From NCBI RefSeq assembly GCF_004138285.1, contig NZ_SCFN01000001.1, forward strand, positions 124,001-188,000: a stretch of DNA of 64,000 nucleotides. Reading direction: 5' to 3'. A program made the position numbers and the translations under genes. The notes under the pieces were generated by a model, which worked only from the letters and a program-made list of their open reading frames with translations, was not told the DNA's origin and did no database searches. Source of the DNA: Gottfriedia acidiceleris (GTDB lineage: Bacteria > Bacillota > Bacilli > Bacillales > Bacillaceae_G). Shown here in pieces: positions 46,459-56,589 of this stretch (within the stretch, counting starts at the first letter, position 1; every line of letters begins with the position of its first letter).

Positions 46459-48810
46459 TTGTTAAAGTCAAAAGCACGTTGGAAACCGAAATTATCGAAT
46501 CACCAAGAAGAGCAATTATTAAGTAAAGAATTACAGATTTCCCCTCTATTGGCTAAACTACTTGTTACTCGCGGATTTAATACAGTAGATGCAGCAAGTA
46601 AGTTTTTATATGAAGATCAAATGAGCTTTCATGACCCGTTTTTATTAGAGGGTATGGATATTGCAATTGACAGAGTATTTCAAGCGATTGAAGAAAATGA
46701 AAAAATATTAATTTTTGGCGATTATGATGCAGATGGAGTTAGCAGTACTTCAGTATTGTATTTAACATTAATCGAACTAGAAGCAAAAGTAGATTTTTAT
46801 ATACCAAATCGTTTTACTGAAGGGTATGGTCCAAATAAGAATGCATTTAAATGGGCGAACGAACAAGGTTATTCATTAATTATTACTGTAGATACAGGTA
46901 TTTCTGCAGCTGAGGAAGTCAAATTTGCAAATGAACTAGGTATGGATGTAATTATTACGGATCATCATGAACCACCAGAGGAATTACCAAACGCTATTGC
47001 TATTATTCATCCAAAGCTAAGCCCTAGCTATCCTTTTAAAGAATTAGCAGGTGTAGGAGTTGTGTTTAAATTCGCTTCCGCATTATTAGGTAGGGAGCCA
47101 GAGGAATATTTGGAACTAGTTTCAATTGGTACGGTTGCTGATTTAGTACCTTTAGTTGATGAAAATCGTTTAATCGTAAAAAAAGGTGTAAGGCAACTGA
47201 AGCAAACTAAGCGTGAAGGACTAAGAGCTCTTTTAGAAATTAGTGGAACTACAACAGATTCAATCACCGAAGAAACAATTGGATTTGCAATTGGTCCTAG
47301 AATTAATGCAGTTGGTAGACTTGGTGATGCTAAACCTGCAGTAGATTTAGTTTTAGAAAATGATAGAGCACTTGCTAAAAAAAGAGCCGAGCAAATTGAA
47401 ATCTTGAATAAGGAACGACAAGAATTAGTTTCACGTATGACAGAAGAGGCAATTAAGCAAGTAAACGAGCTGGATTCATCTTGTTCTAATAAAGTGATTA
47501 TTGTCGCAAAAGAAGGCTGGAATGCAGGAGTAGTAGGGATCGTTGCTTCGAAACTAGTTGATCGCTTTTATAAGCCAGTAATTGTTTTAAGTATTGATCA
47601 TGAAAAAGGAATAGCAAAAGGTTCAGCAAGAAGCATTGAAGGTTTTTCTCTATTTGAAAACTTAACAAAATGTAAAGATATTTTACCTCATTTTGGAGGT
47701 CATACACTTGCTGCTGGTATGACGTTGGCAATTGAAGATGTCGAGTTATTAAGACATCGTTTAAATGAATACGCAGATCAAATTATGACAGATGAAGATT
47801 TTATCCCATTAAAAGAAGTCGATTTAAAATGTCAGGCTAGTGAAGTTTCAATCTCATTTATTAATGAATTAAATATGCTGGCACCTTTTGGGATGCATAA
47901 TCCAAAACCTGTTTTAGAAATAAACGAGGTTGATGCTCTAAATATTAAACAAATCGGTAATGAAGGTGCACATCTTAAAGTACAACTAAAAGATGACGTT
48001 ACATTCCTTGATGCTGTTGGATTTGGATTTGGACATGTCGCTAATGAAATTGCAAGTGGATCAAAAGTATCTTGCTTAGGAATGGCTTCTATTAACGAAT
48101 GGAATGGTAAACGAAAGCCACAGTTAATGATTCATGATATTAAAGTAAATCATTGGCAGTTATTTGACTTAAGAGGTCAAGAGCCACATCGATTAACTTT
48201 ACCTATTACCGAAGAAAAATTCATATTTTTACATCAATCATCAAATGAATATGAAAATTTAAAAACTAAATATCCTATTTCTACGTTTGTTGCATATGAA
48301 GATGTACTAAACTTAGATATTAATATACAAAATAATTATGTGATCCTACTTGATTTACCTAGTTCAGAAAATGTTTTGAAAGAAGTTTTTCGTAACGGGT
48401 TATCAGAACGCATTTACTTAATTTTTAATCAAGAAGAATTACATTTCTTCTCACCAATTCCAAGTAGAGAAAGTTTTAAAAAATTCTATTCAATCTTAGC
48501 AAATACCAATCCATTTGACATGAACATGTATGAAGTGGCATTATGTCGTAAGATGGGATGGAAAAAAGAACAAGTCGATTTTATGACAAAGGTGTTTTTT
48601 GATTTAGAATTTGTTACAATAGAGGATGGAAAAATTCGTTTGTTGCCACAAACTGAGAAGAAAGATCTCTCTTTATCTAATACGTATGCAAAAAAATTAG
48701 CTAGTATTGAACTAGAACGTTTGTTTCTGTACTCAAAATGTGATGAATTAACTACATTTTTTCAAAATATGAAAAGTCATTTTTCCGAAAATGGGGAGGC
48801 ACTTATTTAA
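46459..48810 (+). CDS. recJ: Single-stranded-DNA-specific exonuclease RecJ
   Basis: About 783 residues. DHH-family motifs are [28 protein letters not shown] and IITDHHEPP. The DHHA1 part contains [11 protein letters not shown]. An OB-fold and a Bacillus-type C-terminal extension (about 560-780) follow. RecJ degrades single-stranded DNA 5' to 3' in recombination and repair. A GTG at 46450 is in frame but lies in the AGGGGTGAG ribosome site, which fits TTG 46459 ([11 protein letters not shown]). The apt gene overlaps its stop codon. Confidence 0.95.
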   Translation: MLKSKARWKPKLSNHQEEQLLSKELQISPLLAKLLVTRGFNTVDAASKFLYEDQMSFHDPFLLEGMDIAIDRVFQAIEENEKILIFGDYDADGVSSTSVLYLTLIELEAKVDFYIPNRFTEGYGPNKNAFKWANEQGYSLIITVDTGISAAEEVKFANELGMDVIITDHHEPPEELPNAIAIIHPKLSPSYPFKELAGVGVVFKFASALLGREPEEYLELVSIGTVADLVPLVDENRLIVKKGVRQLKQTKREGLRALLEISGTTTDSITEETIGFAIGPRINAVGRLGDAKPAVDLVLENDRALAKKRAEQIEILNKERQELVSRMTEEAIKQVNELDSSCSNKVIIVAKEGWNAGVVGIVASKLVDRFYKPVIVLSIDHEKGIAKGSARSIEGFSLFENLTKCKDILPHFGGHTLAAGMTLAIEDVELLRHRLNEYADQIMTDEDFIPLKEVDLKCQASEVSISFINELNMLAPFGMHNPKPVLEINEVDALNIKQIGNEGAHLKVQLKDDVTFLDAVGFGFGHVANEIASGSKVSCLGMASINEWNGKRKPQLMIHDIKVNHWQLFDLRGQEPHRLTLPITEEKFIFLHQSSNEYENLKTKYPISTFVAYEDVLNLDINIQNNYVILLDLPSSENVLKEVFRNGLSERIYLIFNQEELHFFSPIPSRESFKKFYSILANTNPFDMNMYEVALCRKMGWKKEQVDFMTKVFFDLEFVTIEDGKIRLLPQTEKKDLSLSNTYAKKLASIELERLFLYSKCDELTTFFQNMKSHFSENGEALI

Positions 48811-49322
48811 TGAATTTAAAAGATTATATAACGATCGTACCGGACTGGCCAAAAGAAGGCGTTCAGTTTAAAGATATTTCATCATTAATGAATGATGGAA
48901 AAGCTTATAAAGAAGCAACTGATCAAATTGTAGCTTATGCGAAAGAAAAAGATGTTGATTTAGTAGTTGGACCAGAAGCTCGTGGATTTATCGTTGGTTG
49001 TCCAATTTCTTACGCTTTAGAAATAGGTTTTGCACCTGTTCGTAAACCAGGTAAATTACCTCGTGAAGTTATTAGCTACAACTACGATTTAGAATATGGT
49101 ACAAATACGTTAACAATGCATAAAGATGCTATTAAACCAGGTCAACGTATACTGATCACTGATGATTTATTAGCTACTGGTGGTACGATTGAAGCTACAA
49201 TCAAACTAGTTGAAGAATTAGGTGGAATTGTAGTAGGGATTGCTTTCTTAATTGAGCTTTCTTACTTAGAAGGTCGTAAAAAATTAGATGGCTATGATAT
49301 ATTTACACTAATGACATATTAA
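48810..49322 (+). CDS. apt: Adenine phosphoribosyltransferase
   Basis: A 170-residue type I phosphoribosyltransferase that salvages adenine to AMP with PRPP. The PRPP-binding loop is [16 protein letters not shown], and family segments [19 protein letters not shown] and [13 protein letters not shown] are present. The ATG overlaps the recJ stop by one base (TAATG), with GGGGAGG nine bases upstream, so it is translated after recJ. Length and order recJ-apt-relA match B. subtilis. Confidence 0.98.
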   Translation: MNLKDYITIVPDWPKEGVQFKDISSLMNDGKAYKEATDQIVAYAKEKDVDLVVGPEARGFIVGCPISYALEIGFAPVRKPGKLPREVISYNYDLEYGTNTLTMHKDAIKPGQRILITDDLLATGGTIEATIKLVEELGGIVVGIAFLIELSYLEGRKKLDGYDIFTLMTY

Positions 49323-49351
49323 TTTTTAACATATGATAATGTTATCTAGAC

Positions 49352-49384
49352 AGGGTACTCTGAATAATCAGAGTGCTCTTTTTC
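49352..49384 (+). terminator. Terminator after apt
   Basis: AGGGTACTCTGA (49352-49363) and TCAGAGTGCTCTT (49368-49380), with G-U pairs, loop ATAA, then a T run. It separates apt from relA. Confidence 0.85.
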
Positions 49385-49427
49385 TATCAAAGATCTGCAA
49401 AAAAAAATGAAATTTGACGACTCCTGC

Positions 49428-49456
49428 TTTACAAAAAACGAAATTTTCATGATAAT
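49428..49456 (+). promoter_or_regulatory. Probable promoter of relA
   Basis: TTTACA (49428-49433) and GATAAT (49451-49456) are spaced exactly 17 bp, 29 bp before the relA start. Together with the preceding terminator, this gives relA its own transcription unit. Confidence 0.6.
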
Positions 49457-49484
49457 AAAGGAAATAATGATTTAAGGTGATTAG

Positions 49485-51680
49485 ATGGCTACTGAGCAAG
49501 TTTTGACAGCAGAACAGGTTTTAGAGCAAGCGTCCCATTATTTAAAAGAAGATGATGTGGCGTTTATTAAACGTGCTTATGAATATGCTCGTGACGCACA
49601 TAGTGAGCAATTTCGTAAGTCAGGTGAACCATATATTATACACCCGGTTCAAGTAGCAGGTATCCTTGTTGGCTTAGAGATGGATGCTACAACCATTAGT
49701 GCTGGGTTTCTTCATGATGTAGTAGAGGATACTGAAGTATCTAAAGAGGACTTAGAGAACCATTTTGGTAAAGAAGTATCTATGCTTGTAGATGGTGTAA
49801 CAAAGTTAGGTAAAATCAAGTTTAAATCGAAGGAAGAACAGCAAGCTGAAAATCATCGCAAAATGTTTGTAGCGATGGCACAGGACTTGAGAGTAATATT
49901 AATTAAATTAGCCGATCGCCTTCACAATATGAGAACGTTAAAACACTTACCTCAAGAAAAACGTATGCGAATTGCGAATGAAACGTTAGAAATATTTGCA
50001 CCGCTAGCTCATCGACTAGGGATTAGTAAAGTAAAGTGGGAGCTTGAAGATACAGCGTTACGTTATTTAAATCCACAGCAATACTATCGAATAGTTAACT
50101 TAATGAAGCGAAAAAGAGCAGAGCGCGAGCAATATTTAGAAGAGGTTATTAACGAAATCACAACTCAACTTGAAGATGTCGAAATTAAAACAGAAATTTC
50201 TGGACGTCCTAAGCATATCTATAGCATTTATCATAAAATGGCTAAGCAAAATAAACAATTTAACGAGATATATGACTTATTAGCTGTACGTGTGATAGTT
50301 AATAGTATTAAAGATTGCTACGCAGTTTTAGGCGTTATTCATACATGCTGGAAACCAATGCCTGGTCGTTTTAAAGATTATATTGCAATGCCTAAGGCAA
50401 ATCTGTATCAATCTCTTCATACGACTGTAATCGGTCCAAAAGGTGAACCACTAGAAGTGCAAATTCGTACACAAGAAATGCACCAAATTGCTGAATATGG
50501 TGTTGCAGCACACTGGGCATACAAAGAAGATAATGCAAATCTTCCTTCACAAAAAACTTTAGAAAATAAATTAAGTTGGTTCCGTGAAATTATCGAATGG
50601 CAAGATAATTCTACAAATGCAGAAGAGTTCATGGAATCAGTAAAAATGGACTTATTCTCTGATATGGTTTTTGTATTTACTCCAAAAGGTGATGTTTTTG
50701 AATTACCACTAGGATCTGTTCCAATCGATTTTGCTTACCGAATTCACTCTGAAATCGGTAATAAAACAATTGGTTCAAAAGTAAATGGAAAAATGGTACC
50801 ACTTGATTATAAACTTAAAACCGGTGATATCGTTGAGATTATGACATCGAAGCATTCGTATGGACCTAGCCAAGACTGGTTAAAGGTCGCTCAGTCTTCA
50901 CATGCTAAAAATAAAATACGTCAATATTTTAAAAAGCAAAGAAGAGAAGAGAATGTTGAAAAAGGCAAGGAATTAGTTGAAAAAGAAATTAAAGCTTTAG
51001 AATGTGATTTAAAAGAAGTATTAACGTCTGAAAATTTAAAACGCGTCGCAGAGAAATTTAATTTCTCTAATGCAGAAGATATGTATGCAGCCGTTGGATA
51101 CAATGGAATTACTGCAACACAGATTGCTCACCGTTTAACAGATAAATTCCGTAAACGTACTGAAATTGAGTTAGAAGACCGATTAAAAGAACTTTCTTCG
51201 GACCTTAAAAAAGCTCCATCACGTCGTAAAGATGCTGGTATTTCAGTAAAAGGTGTAGATAATTTATTAATCCGTTTATCAAAATGCTGTAATCCTGTAC
51301 CAGGTGATGATATTGTTGGCTATATCACAAAAGGCAGAGGAATCTCAGTTCATAGAAGCGATTGCGTAAACATGTTAAATGATAGTGAAGAAGATCGCTT
51401 TATTGAAGTTGATTGGGAGGAAAGTCCTACGTTTGAACGTGATTATAACGTTGATATAGAAATTTTCGGTTATGATCGTCGTGGGCTTTTAAATGAAGTT
51501 CTTTCAGTAGTAAATGAAACAAAAACAAATATCTCTTCAGTAACAGGAAAAAATGACCGAAATAAAATGGCAACTATTACAATGAGTTTGTCTATTCGTA
51601 ATATAAACCACCTGCAAAAAGTAGTGGATAAGGTTAAACAAATTCCAGACATTTACTCTGTGAGACGTATTTTCCACTAA
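49485..51680 (+). CDS. relA: Bifunctional (p)ppGpp synthetase/hydrolase Rel
   Basis: A 731-residue long RelA/SpoT homologue. The HD hydrolase domain has SAGFLHDVVEDTEVS. The synthetase domain has PGRFKDYIAMPKANLYQSLH. The TGS domain (FTPKGDVFELPLGSVPIDFAYRIH) and C-terminal zinc-finger (CCNPVPGDDIVGY) and ACT domains follow. Both catalytic halves look intact, so it should make and degrade the alarmone in response to amino acid starvation at the ribosome. The length is close to B. subtilis RelA (734). The dtd gene starts 15 bp downstream. Confidence 0.98.
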   Translation: MATEQVLTAEQVLEQASHYLKEDDVAFIKRAYEYARDAHSEQFRKSGEPYIIHPVQVAGILVGLEMDATTISAGFLHDVVEDTEVSKEDLENHFGKEVSMLVDGVTKLGKIKFKSKEEQQAENHRKMFVAMAQDLRVILIKLADRLHNMRTLKHLPQEKRMRIANETLEIFAPLAHRLGISKVKWELEDTALRYLNPQQYYRIVNLMKRKRAEREQYLEEVINEITTQLEDVEIKTEISGRPKHIYSIYHKMAKQNKQFNEIYDLLAVRVIVNSIKDCYAVLGVIHTCWKPMPGRFKDYIAMPKANLYQSLHTTVIGPKGEPLEVQIRTQEMHQIAEYGVAAHWAYKEDNANLPSQKTLENKLSWFREIIEWQDNSTNAEEFMESVKMDLFSDMVFVFTPKGDVFELPLGSVPIDFAYRIHSEIGNKTIGSKVNGKMVPLDYKLKTGDIVEIMTSKHSYGPSQDWLKVAQSSHAKNKIRQYFKKQRREENVEKGKELVEKEIKALECDLKEVLTSENLKRVAEKFNFSNAEDMYAAVGYNGITATQIAHRLTDKFRKRTEIELEDRLKELSSDLKKAPSRRKDAGISVKGVDNLLIRLSKCCNPVPGDDIVGYITKGRGISVHRSDCVNMLNDSEEDRFIEVDWEESPTFERDYNVDIEIFGYDRRGLLNEVLSVVNETKTNISSVTGKNDRNKMATITMSLSIRNINHLQKVVDKVKQIPDIYSVRRIFH

Positions 51681-51695
51681 TAGGAGGTGCCACTT

Positions 51696-52136
51696 GTGAA
51701 AGTATTATTACAGCGCACAAAAGAAGCAAAAGTCGTAGTGGACGGACAAGTAGTAGGTCAAATACCTAAAGGGTTATTATTGTTAGTCGGAATAACGCAT
51801 GAAGACACTATAGAAGATGTTAAATATTGTGCGGACAAAGCAGTTAACCTAAGAATTTTTGAAGATGAACTCGGAAAAATGAATTTATCTTTAAATGATG
51901 TTGGAGGCCAGATTCTATCCGTTTCTCAATTCACTTTATATGGCGATACGAGAAAAGGTAGACGTCCAAGTTTCACAGATGCAGCCAAGCCAGAAATCGC
52001 AAATGAATTATACGAATATTTTAATTCATATTTACGCGAACAAGGATACGAAGTACAAACCGGCATTTTTGGTGCAGATATGGATGTAACATTTACAAAC
52101 TGGGGACCAATTACAATTATGATTGAAAGTAAATAA
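51696..52136 (+). CDS. dtd: D-aminoacyl-tRNA deacylase
   Basis: A 146-residue enzyme that removes D-amino acids (and glycine mischarged on tRNA-Ala) from tRNA. The catalytic cross-subunit motifs are [20 protein letters not shown] and the C-terminal TNWGPITI, a variant of the usual NxGP motif. A GTG at 51687 is within the AGGAGGTG site; GTG 51696 has correct spacing and gives the family start [15 protein letters not shown]. It is cotranscribed with relA. In B. subtilis an amidase gene (yrvJ/lytH region) follows; here it is replaced by small ORFs. Confidence 0.95.
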   Translation: MKVLLQRTKEAKVVVDGQVVGQIPKGLLLLVGITHEDTIEDVKYCADKAVNLRIFEDELGKMNLSLNDVGGQILSVSQFTLYGDTRKGRRPSFTDAAKPEIANELYEYFNSYLREQGYEVQTGIFGADMDVTFTNWGPITIMIESK

Positions 52137-52148
52137 GCCAATCCTTAA

Positions 52149-52179
52149 CCTCCTTTTCCAAAAAGGAGGCATTTTTTTT
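52149..52179 (+). terminator. Terminator after dtd
   Basis: CCTCCTTTT (52149-52157) and AAAAGGAGG (52161-52169) with a short loop, then CATTTTTTTT. Confidence 0.88.
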
Positions 52180-52268
52180 GAAAGAATTAATTATTAAAAT
52201 AATAACTTCATATAGCGAATATACTGAAGTATACGGTTTCCTACAAAGAATTCAGAGGAGGTCACTAT

Positions 52269-52448
52269 ATGGACATAATTACAATCGTGTTAATCCTGAT
52301 CGCTGGTGTAATTTTGTTTACAATCCTCAAAAGTTTCTTTAAAGCACTTTTATTTGTTATTTTAATCATCCTAGTTTATTACGGATTAATGTATTTCATA
52401 GACGGATCAGTTGAAAGTATTCAATCTACTTTAAGAATATTTCATTAG
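52269..52448 (+). CDS. Small two-helix membrane protein, 59 residues
   Basis: A short gene with an excellent AGAGGAGG ribosome site (52254-52261) seven bases before ATG. The product begins MDIITIVLILIAGVILFTIL and continues with KSFFKALLFVILIILVYYG, two hydrophobic helices joined by a short basic turn, then a polar tail (YFIDGSVESIQSTLRIFH). A terminator lies immediately after the stop, so it is a self-contained unit between dtd and hisS. I recognise no family. Placement and size suggest a small envelope or sporulation protein, but that is a guess. Confidence 0.72.
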   Translation: MDIITIVLILIAGVILFTILKSFFKALLFVILIILVYYGLMYFIDGSVESIQSTLRIFH

Positions 52449-52474
52449 ACCATGGTGTGTACCATGGTTTTTTT
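52449..52474 (+). terminator. Terminator after the 59-residue membrane protein
   Basis: ACCATGGT occurs twice (52449-52456 and 52461-52468). Each copy is self-complementary, so the two form an 8-bp stem with loop GTGT, followed by six or seven T. Confidence 0.85.
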
Positions 52475-52515
52475 AGTTTTAATCATAAATAGTTGGATGC
52501 AGTAAATTATTAAAA

Positions 52516-52606
52516 CTGCAAATAAATTTTCAAAACTGCCAATAAAATTGCCCAATCTACAAATAAGACAACCAAAAACTGCAAATAAACATCTAATCGC
52601 AAATAA
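52516..52606. repeat. Cluster of CTGCAAATAAA-like 11-mers, locus 2
   Basis: Five copies: CTGCAAATAAA (52516), CTGCCAATAAA (52536), CTACAAATAAG (52557), CTGCAAATAAA (52579) and TCGCAAATAA (52597). The steps are 20, 21, 22 and 18 bp, close to two helical turns. The variants CTACAAATAAG and TCGCAAAT also occur at locus 1. The rest of 52475-52829 is very A/T-rich with no gene. Confidence 0.7.
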
Positions 52607-52829
52607 TATCGTTAAATTTAACTAATTATTTTCTACTTCTAAATAATATCTACGTTAAAAACACTTAAATTTAATCAAATTCCACCTCATTTTTTCTGAA
52701 TCCATAGAACTAATTTATACTGCTTAATTCCCTAAAAAACTTGCCAAGTTTTCAACTATATTTTAATTGTTTAATCCATTAATTATTTGGACATCCTATA
52801 TAACAACATACTTGGAAGGAGACTGCAAC

Positions 52830-53003
52830 ATGAGAATAAATAATCGTAATAGTCTAGGATCAGGTAGAAAAGGTGTCTTGAATATGGATTTTCATGAGTT
52901 TCAAAATAGGGGACAAGAATCCAATTCATTAGAGATGGCAAGTGAGTTTGGTTTAACTTTAAGAGAAGTGCGTGATTTAAAAAGACAGTTGGAGCGTTCG
53001 TAA
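52830..53003 (+). CDS. Small helix-turn-helix-like protein, 57 residues
   Basis: Starting MRINNRNSLGSGRKGVLNMD, the product ends with SLEMASEFGLTLREVRDLKRQLERS. The latter looks like the recognition part of a sigma-region-4 or LuxR-type helix-turn-helix. A longer frame opens at 52767, but GGAAGGAG (52814-52821), eight bases before ATG 52830, fixes the start. It lies directly upstream of the hisS promoter. Short proteins of this type occur before hisS in other Bacillus genomes (possibly YrzK-like); this is recalled, not checked. The function is unknown. Confidence 0.65.
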   Translation: MRINNRNSLGSGRKGVLNMDFHEFQNRGQESNSLEMASEFGLTLREVRDLKRQLERS

Positions 53004-53020
53004 AAATTTTTTAACTGTTC

Positions 53021-53049
53021 TTGACATTTGGTGTATCCGAACGTAAGAT
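53021..53049 (+). promoter_or_regulatory. Sigma-A promoter of hisS
   Basis: A perfect TTGACA (53021-53026) with 17-bp spacing to TAAGAT (53044-53049). It drives the T-box leader that follows. Confidence 0.85.
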
Positions 53050-53084
53050 ATTAAATAACATATTGATACATAGTAATATTCCAT

Positions 53085-53335
53085 AGACGGAGAAAAGTAG
53101 GATAGGATCTCTTGTAGAGAGAGGAAGTGCCGTGGCTGAGAGCATTTCCACAAGTAGACTATTTGAAAGACACTCCCGAGGCTTTATTCTGAACGATTTC
53201 TAGTAAGGATAAACGTAATCGGCGTTAACGATGAAAGTGGGAGAACAGTTTATTGTTCTTCAATTAGGGTGGCACCACGGGCTTATAACTCTCGTCCCTA
53301 CTGTTTTTATTTCAGTAGGCACGAGGGTTTTTTGT
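53085..53335 (+). promoter_or_regulatory. T-box leader of hisS-aspS (histidine, probable CAC specifier)
   Basis: The stem I landmarks are GGAGAAAAGTA (loop-E AGTA near 53095-53098) and the distal AGAGAGAGGAAGTG region. The specifier loop GAAAGA is followed by CAC (53171-53173) and TCCCG, which pairs with the CGG.AG base. The T-box GGGTGGCACCACGGG is at 53267-53281. A terminator is formed by CTCGTCCCTACTG (about 53291-53303) and CAGTAGGCACGAG (about 53313-53325) with a T run. CAC would read tRNA-His. Confidence 0.9.
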
Positions 53336-53369
53336 ATTTATAAAGGTTTATTATTTAGGAGGATTTACA

Positions 53370-54635
53370 ATGTCGATTAATATCCCAAGAGGTACTCAGG
53401 ATCTTTTACCTGGTACGATTGAAAAATGGCAGTATATTGAAAAGTTTGCACGAGATTTATGCAAACGATATAACTATAACGAAATTCGTACACCAATCTT
53501 TGAACATACTGAATTATTCCAACGTGGTGTTGGAGATACAACAGATATTGTTCAAAAAGAAATGTACACATTTACTGATCGTGGAGATCGTCAATTAACA
53601 TTACGTCCAGAAGGAACTGCTTCAATCGCTCGTTCTTATGTTGAAAATAAAATGTACGGCAATAGCAATCAACCTACTAAGTTGTATTATATCGGTCCTA
53701 TGTTCCGTTATGAACGTCCACAGGCTGGTCGCTACCGTCAGTTCGTACAATTCGGTATCGAAGCTTTAGGTAGTAATGATCCTTCTATCGATGCAGAAGT
53801 ATTAGCTCTATCAATGGAATTATATCGTGGTCTTGGATTGAAAAACGTTAAGTTAGTTCTTAATAGTTTAGGTGACTTAGAAAGCCGTAAAGCACACCGT
53901 GAAGCGCTTGTGAATCATTTTAAACCGGTAGCACATGAACTATGTAGTGATTGTAATAATCGTTTAGAAACTAATCCATTACGTGTTTTAGATTGTAAAA
54001 AGGATCACGATCACCCTTCGATGAAGACAGCGCCATCGATTTTAGAATATTTAAACGAAGAATCTATGAACTATTTCGAAGCTGTTCAATCTTACTTAAC
54101 AGCTATGAAAATTCCGTTTGAGATCGATGCGAATTTAGTTCGTGGTTTAGATTATTATAATCACACTGTATTTGAAATCATGTTAGAAGGTAAAGGATTT
54201 GGTACAATTTCAACTTTAAGTGGTGGTGGTCGCTATAACGGATTAGTTGAAGAAATCGGTGGTCCTAATACTCCTGGTATTGGTTTCGCATTAAGTATAG
54301 AGCGTTTAATATTAGCTCTTGAAACAGAAGGAATTGAACTTCCAATCCAACAAGAAATGGATGTATTCCTAATCGGACTTGGAGAAGAAGTGAAAAAAGA
54401 AGCGACTGCTATTTTATATCAATTGCGTAAAGCTGGTCTGGTTTGTGAAAAAGATTACCAAGATCGTAAAATAAAAGCTCAATTCAAAGCAGCGGAACGT
54501 TATAAAGCAAAATATGTAGCGGTTCTAGGTGAAGAAGAATTATCTCGCGGAGTCATTAATTTAAAAGACCAAGAGACTGGTGTACAAGAAGAAGTTGCAT
54601 TAGACATCTTTGTAAAATACGTAAGCTCTAAATAA
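53370..54635 (+). CDS. hisS: Histidine--tRNA ligase
   Basis: A 421-residue class II synthetase. Motif 2 is [21 protein letters not shown]. The histidine-specific motif is [14 protein letters not shown], followed by [11 protein letters not shown], and motif 3 is [13 protein letters not shown]. The C-terminal anticodon-binding domain follows (about 325-421). The length matches B. subtilis HisS. It is controlled by the T-box leader. The aspS gene starts 19 bp downstream and shares the same transcript. Confidence 0.98.
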   Translation: MSINIPRGTQDLLPGTIEKWQYIEKFARDLCKRYNYNEIRTPIFEHTELFQRGVGDTTDIVQKEMYTFTDRGDRQLTLRPEGTASIARSYVENKMYGNSNQPTKLYYIGPMFRYERPQAGRYRQFVQFGIEALGSNDPSIDAEVLALSMELYRGLGLKNVKLVLNSLGDLESRKAHREALVNHFKPVAHELCSDCNNRLETNPLRVLDCKKDHDHPSMKTAPSILEYLNEESMNYFEAVQSYLTAMKIPFEIDANLVRGLDYYNHTVFEIMLEGKGFGTISTLSGGGRYNGLVEEIGGPNTPGIGFALSIERLILALETEGIELPIQQEMDVFLIGLGEEVKKEATAILYQLRKAGLVCEKDYQDRKIKAQFKAAERYKAKYVAVLGEEELSRGVINLKDQETGVQEEVALDIFVKYVSSK

Positions 54636-54654
54636 ACAAATGGGGGAATTGAAA

Positions 54655-56424
54655 ATGGAACAACGAACGCATTTATGTGGAGAACTAAGAGAATCACATA
54701 TCGGTCAAAGTGTAACACTTAAAGGATGGGTACAAAAAAGACGTGATTTAGGTGGATTAATTTTTATTGATTTACGTGACCGTTCTGGACTTGTACAAAT
54801 CGTTTTTAATCCTGAAACTTCAGGTGAAGCTTTATCTCTAGCTGAAACTGTACGTAATGAATTTATTCTTCACGTTCACGGGAAAGTAGTATCTCGTGGT
54901 GAAGGTACAGTTAATACAAATCTTGAAACGGGAGCAATTGAAGTTTCTGTTGAAAAGCTTGAGATTATTAATAAAGCTAAGAATCCTCCATTTGCAATTG
55001 AAAATAAAACGGAGGTAGCAGAAGACCTTCGTTTAAAATATCGTTATTTAGATCTACGTCGTCCAGTTATGTATGACACATTTAAATTACGTTCAAAAAT
55101 TACAAAATCAATTCGTGATTTCTTAGATGGTGAAGACTTCTTAGAAGTTGAAACGCCAATTTTAACGAAGAGTACACCAGAAGGAGCTCGTGACTATTTA
55201 GTACCTAGCCGTGTGCATCCGGGTGAGTTTTATGCATTACCACAATCACCTCAAATTTTTAAACAATTATTAATGGTTTCAGGATTTGAGCGCTATTTCC
55301 AAATTGCACGATGCTTCCGTGACGAAGATTTACGTGCTGACCGTCAACCAGAATTTACTCAAATAGACATTGAAACTAGCTTCCTTTCTCAAGAGGAAAT
55401 TATGGAAATGTCTGAAAGAATGATGGTTAAAATGATGAAGGAAACAAAAGGTGTTGAACTAGTTACACCACTTCCTCGTATGAGCTATGATGAAGCGATG
55501 AATCGCTATGGTTCTGATAAACCTGATACTCGTTTTGGATTAGAGTTAATTGATGTTTCTTCTTTCGCTAAAGAAAGTGGATTTAAAGTATTTACTTCAG
55601 CTGTTGAAAACGGTGGCCAAGTAAAATGTTTAAATGTAAAAGGTCAGGCAGCAAATTATTCTCGTAAAGACATCGATGGTCTTCAAGAATATGCTGGTCG
55701 TTATGGAGCAAAAGGTCTTGCTTGGTTAAAACTTGAAGAAGATGGGTTCAAAGGTCCTATCAATAAATTCTTTAGTGAAGAAGAGTTTGCTACATTAAAA
55801 TTAGCTGTAGAAGCCCAAGCAGGTGACTTGATTTTATTCGTAGCTTCAGATGCTTCAGTAGTTGCAAATAGCTTAGGTGCACTTCGATTAAAACTAGGTA
55901 AAGACTTAGATTTAATTGATCAATCTAAATTCAATTTCCTATGGGTTACTGACTGGCCATTACTTGAATATGATGCAGAATTAGATCGATATTTTGCGGC
56001 TCATCATCCATTCACTTCGCCTGTTCGTGAAGATATTGCGAAACTTGATACTGACCCAGGTAGTGTAAAAGCACAAGCTTATGACTTAGTATTAAATGGT
56101 TACGAGCTTGGTGGAGGTTCAGTTCGAATTTACGAAAGAGACATACAAGAAAAAATGTTCAAATGCTTAGGATTTTCTGAAGAAGAAGCACAAGAGCAAT
56201 TCGGTTTCTTAATGGAAGCATTTGAATATGGTACTCCACCACACGGCGGAATTGCGCTAGGTCTAGACCGTATTGTAATGTTACTTGCAGGTCGCTCAAA
56301 TTTACGTGACACAATTGCATTCCCTAAAACAGCATCAGCAAGTTGCTTATTAACAAATGCACCAAGTCCAGTTTCTTCTGCACAATTAGAAGAATTAGCG
56401 TTAAAAACAACTGTAGAAGAGTAA
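54655..56424 (+). CDS. aspS: Aspartate--tRNA ligase
   Basis: A 589-residue bacterial-type class IIb synthetase. An N-terminal OB-fold anticodon domain (about 1-105) is followed by motif 2 ([20 protein letters not shown]), the bacterial GAD insertion (about 290-410) and motif 3 ([13 protein letters not shown]). An ATG at 54640 is in frame but sits in the GGGGGAA ribosome region; [17 protein letters not shown] from 54655 is the family start. It is cotranscribed with hisS, so aspartyl-tRNA synthetase is regulated by the histidine T-box. Confidence 0.97.
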   Translation: MEQRTHLCGELRESHIGQSVTLKGWVQKRRDLGGLIFIDLRDRSGLVQIVFNPETSGEALSLAETVRNEFILHVHGKVVSRGEGTVNTNLETGAIEVSVEKLEIINKAKNPPFAIENKTEVAEDLRLKYRYLDLRRPVMYDTFKLRSKITKSIRDFLDGEDFLEVETPILTKSTPEGARDYLVPSRVHPGEFYALPQSPQIFKQLLMVSGFERYFQIARCFRDEDLRADRQPEFTQIDIETSFLSQEEIMEMSERMMVKMMKETKGVELVTPLPRMSYDEAMNRYGSDKPDTRFGLELIDVSSFAKESGFKVFTSAVENGGQVKCLNVKGQAANYSRKDIDGLQEYAGRYGAKGLAWLKLEEDGFKGPINKFFSEEEFATLKLAVEAQAGDLILFVASDASVVANSLGALRLKLGKDLDLIDQSKFNFLWVTDWPLLEYDAELDRYFAAHHPFTSPVREDIAKLDTDPGSVKAQAYDLVLNGYELGGGSVRIYERDIQEKMFKCLGFSEEEAQEQFGFLMEAFEYGTPPHGGIALGLDRIVMLLAGRSNLRDTIAFPKTASASCLLTNAPSPVSSAQLEELALKTTVEE

Positions 56425-56427
56425 AAT

Positions 56428-56474
56428 AAAAAGGAAGGGTGAAGGAATTAATTTTCTTAATCCTTTCCTTTTTC
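56428..56474 (+). terminator. Terminator after aspS
   Basis: AAAAAGGAAGG (56428-56438) and CCTTTCCTTTTT (56462-56473), with an inner GGAATTAA/TTAATCC stem. In B. subtilis the 6S RNA gene bsrA follows aspS; the 165-bp gap here is too short for it. Confidence 0.8.
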
Positions 56475-56589
56475 TTGTTGAAAGATTAAGAAAAATGCTG
56501 CTTTTCTTTAATTCAAGCTTGATGTAAATAGCTTGTATCATGTATATTTAAATCATTGTAATCTGATTAAGATAGTGGGAGTTGAATAA

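Noticed and set aside
52516-52606. CRISPR or iteron origin at the CTGCAAATAAA cluster
   Set aside because: Repeats are only 11 bp and degenerate, spacers about 9-11 bp; no replication initiator or cas gene is near. Kept only as a repeat.
56425-56589. 6S RNA gene expected after aspS
   Set aside because: The gap is 165 bp, partly taken by a terminator and the tcdA upstream region; no long hairpin with a central bubble was seen.
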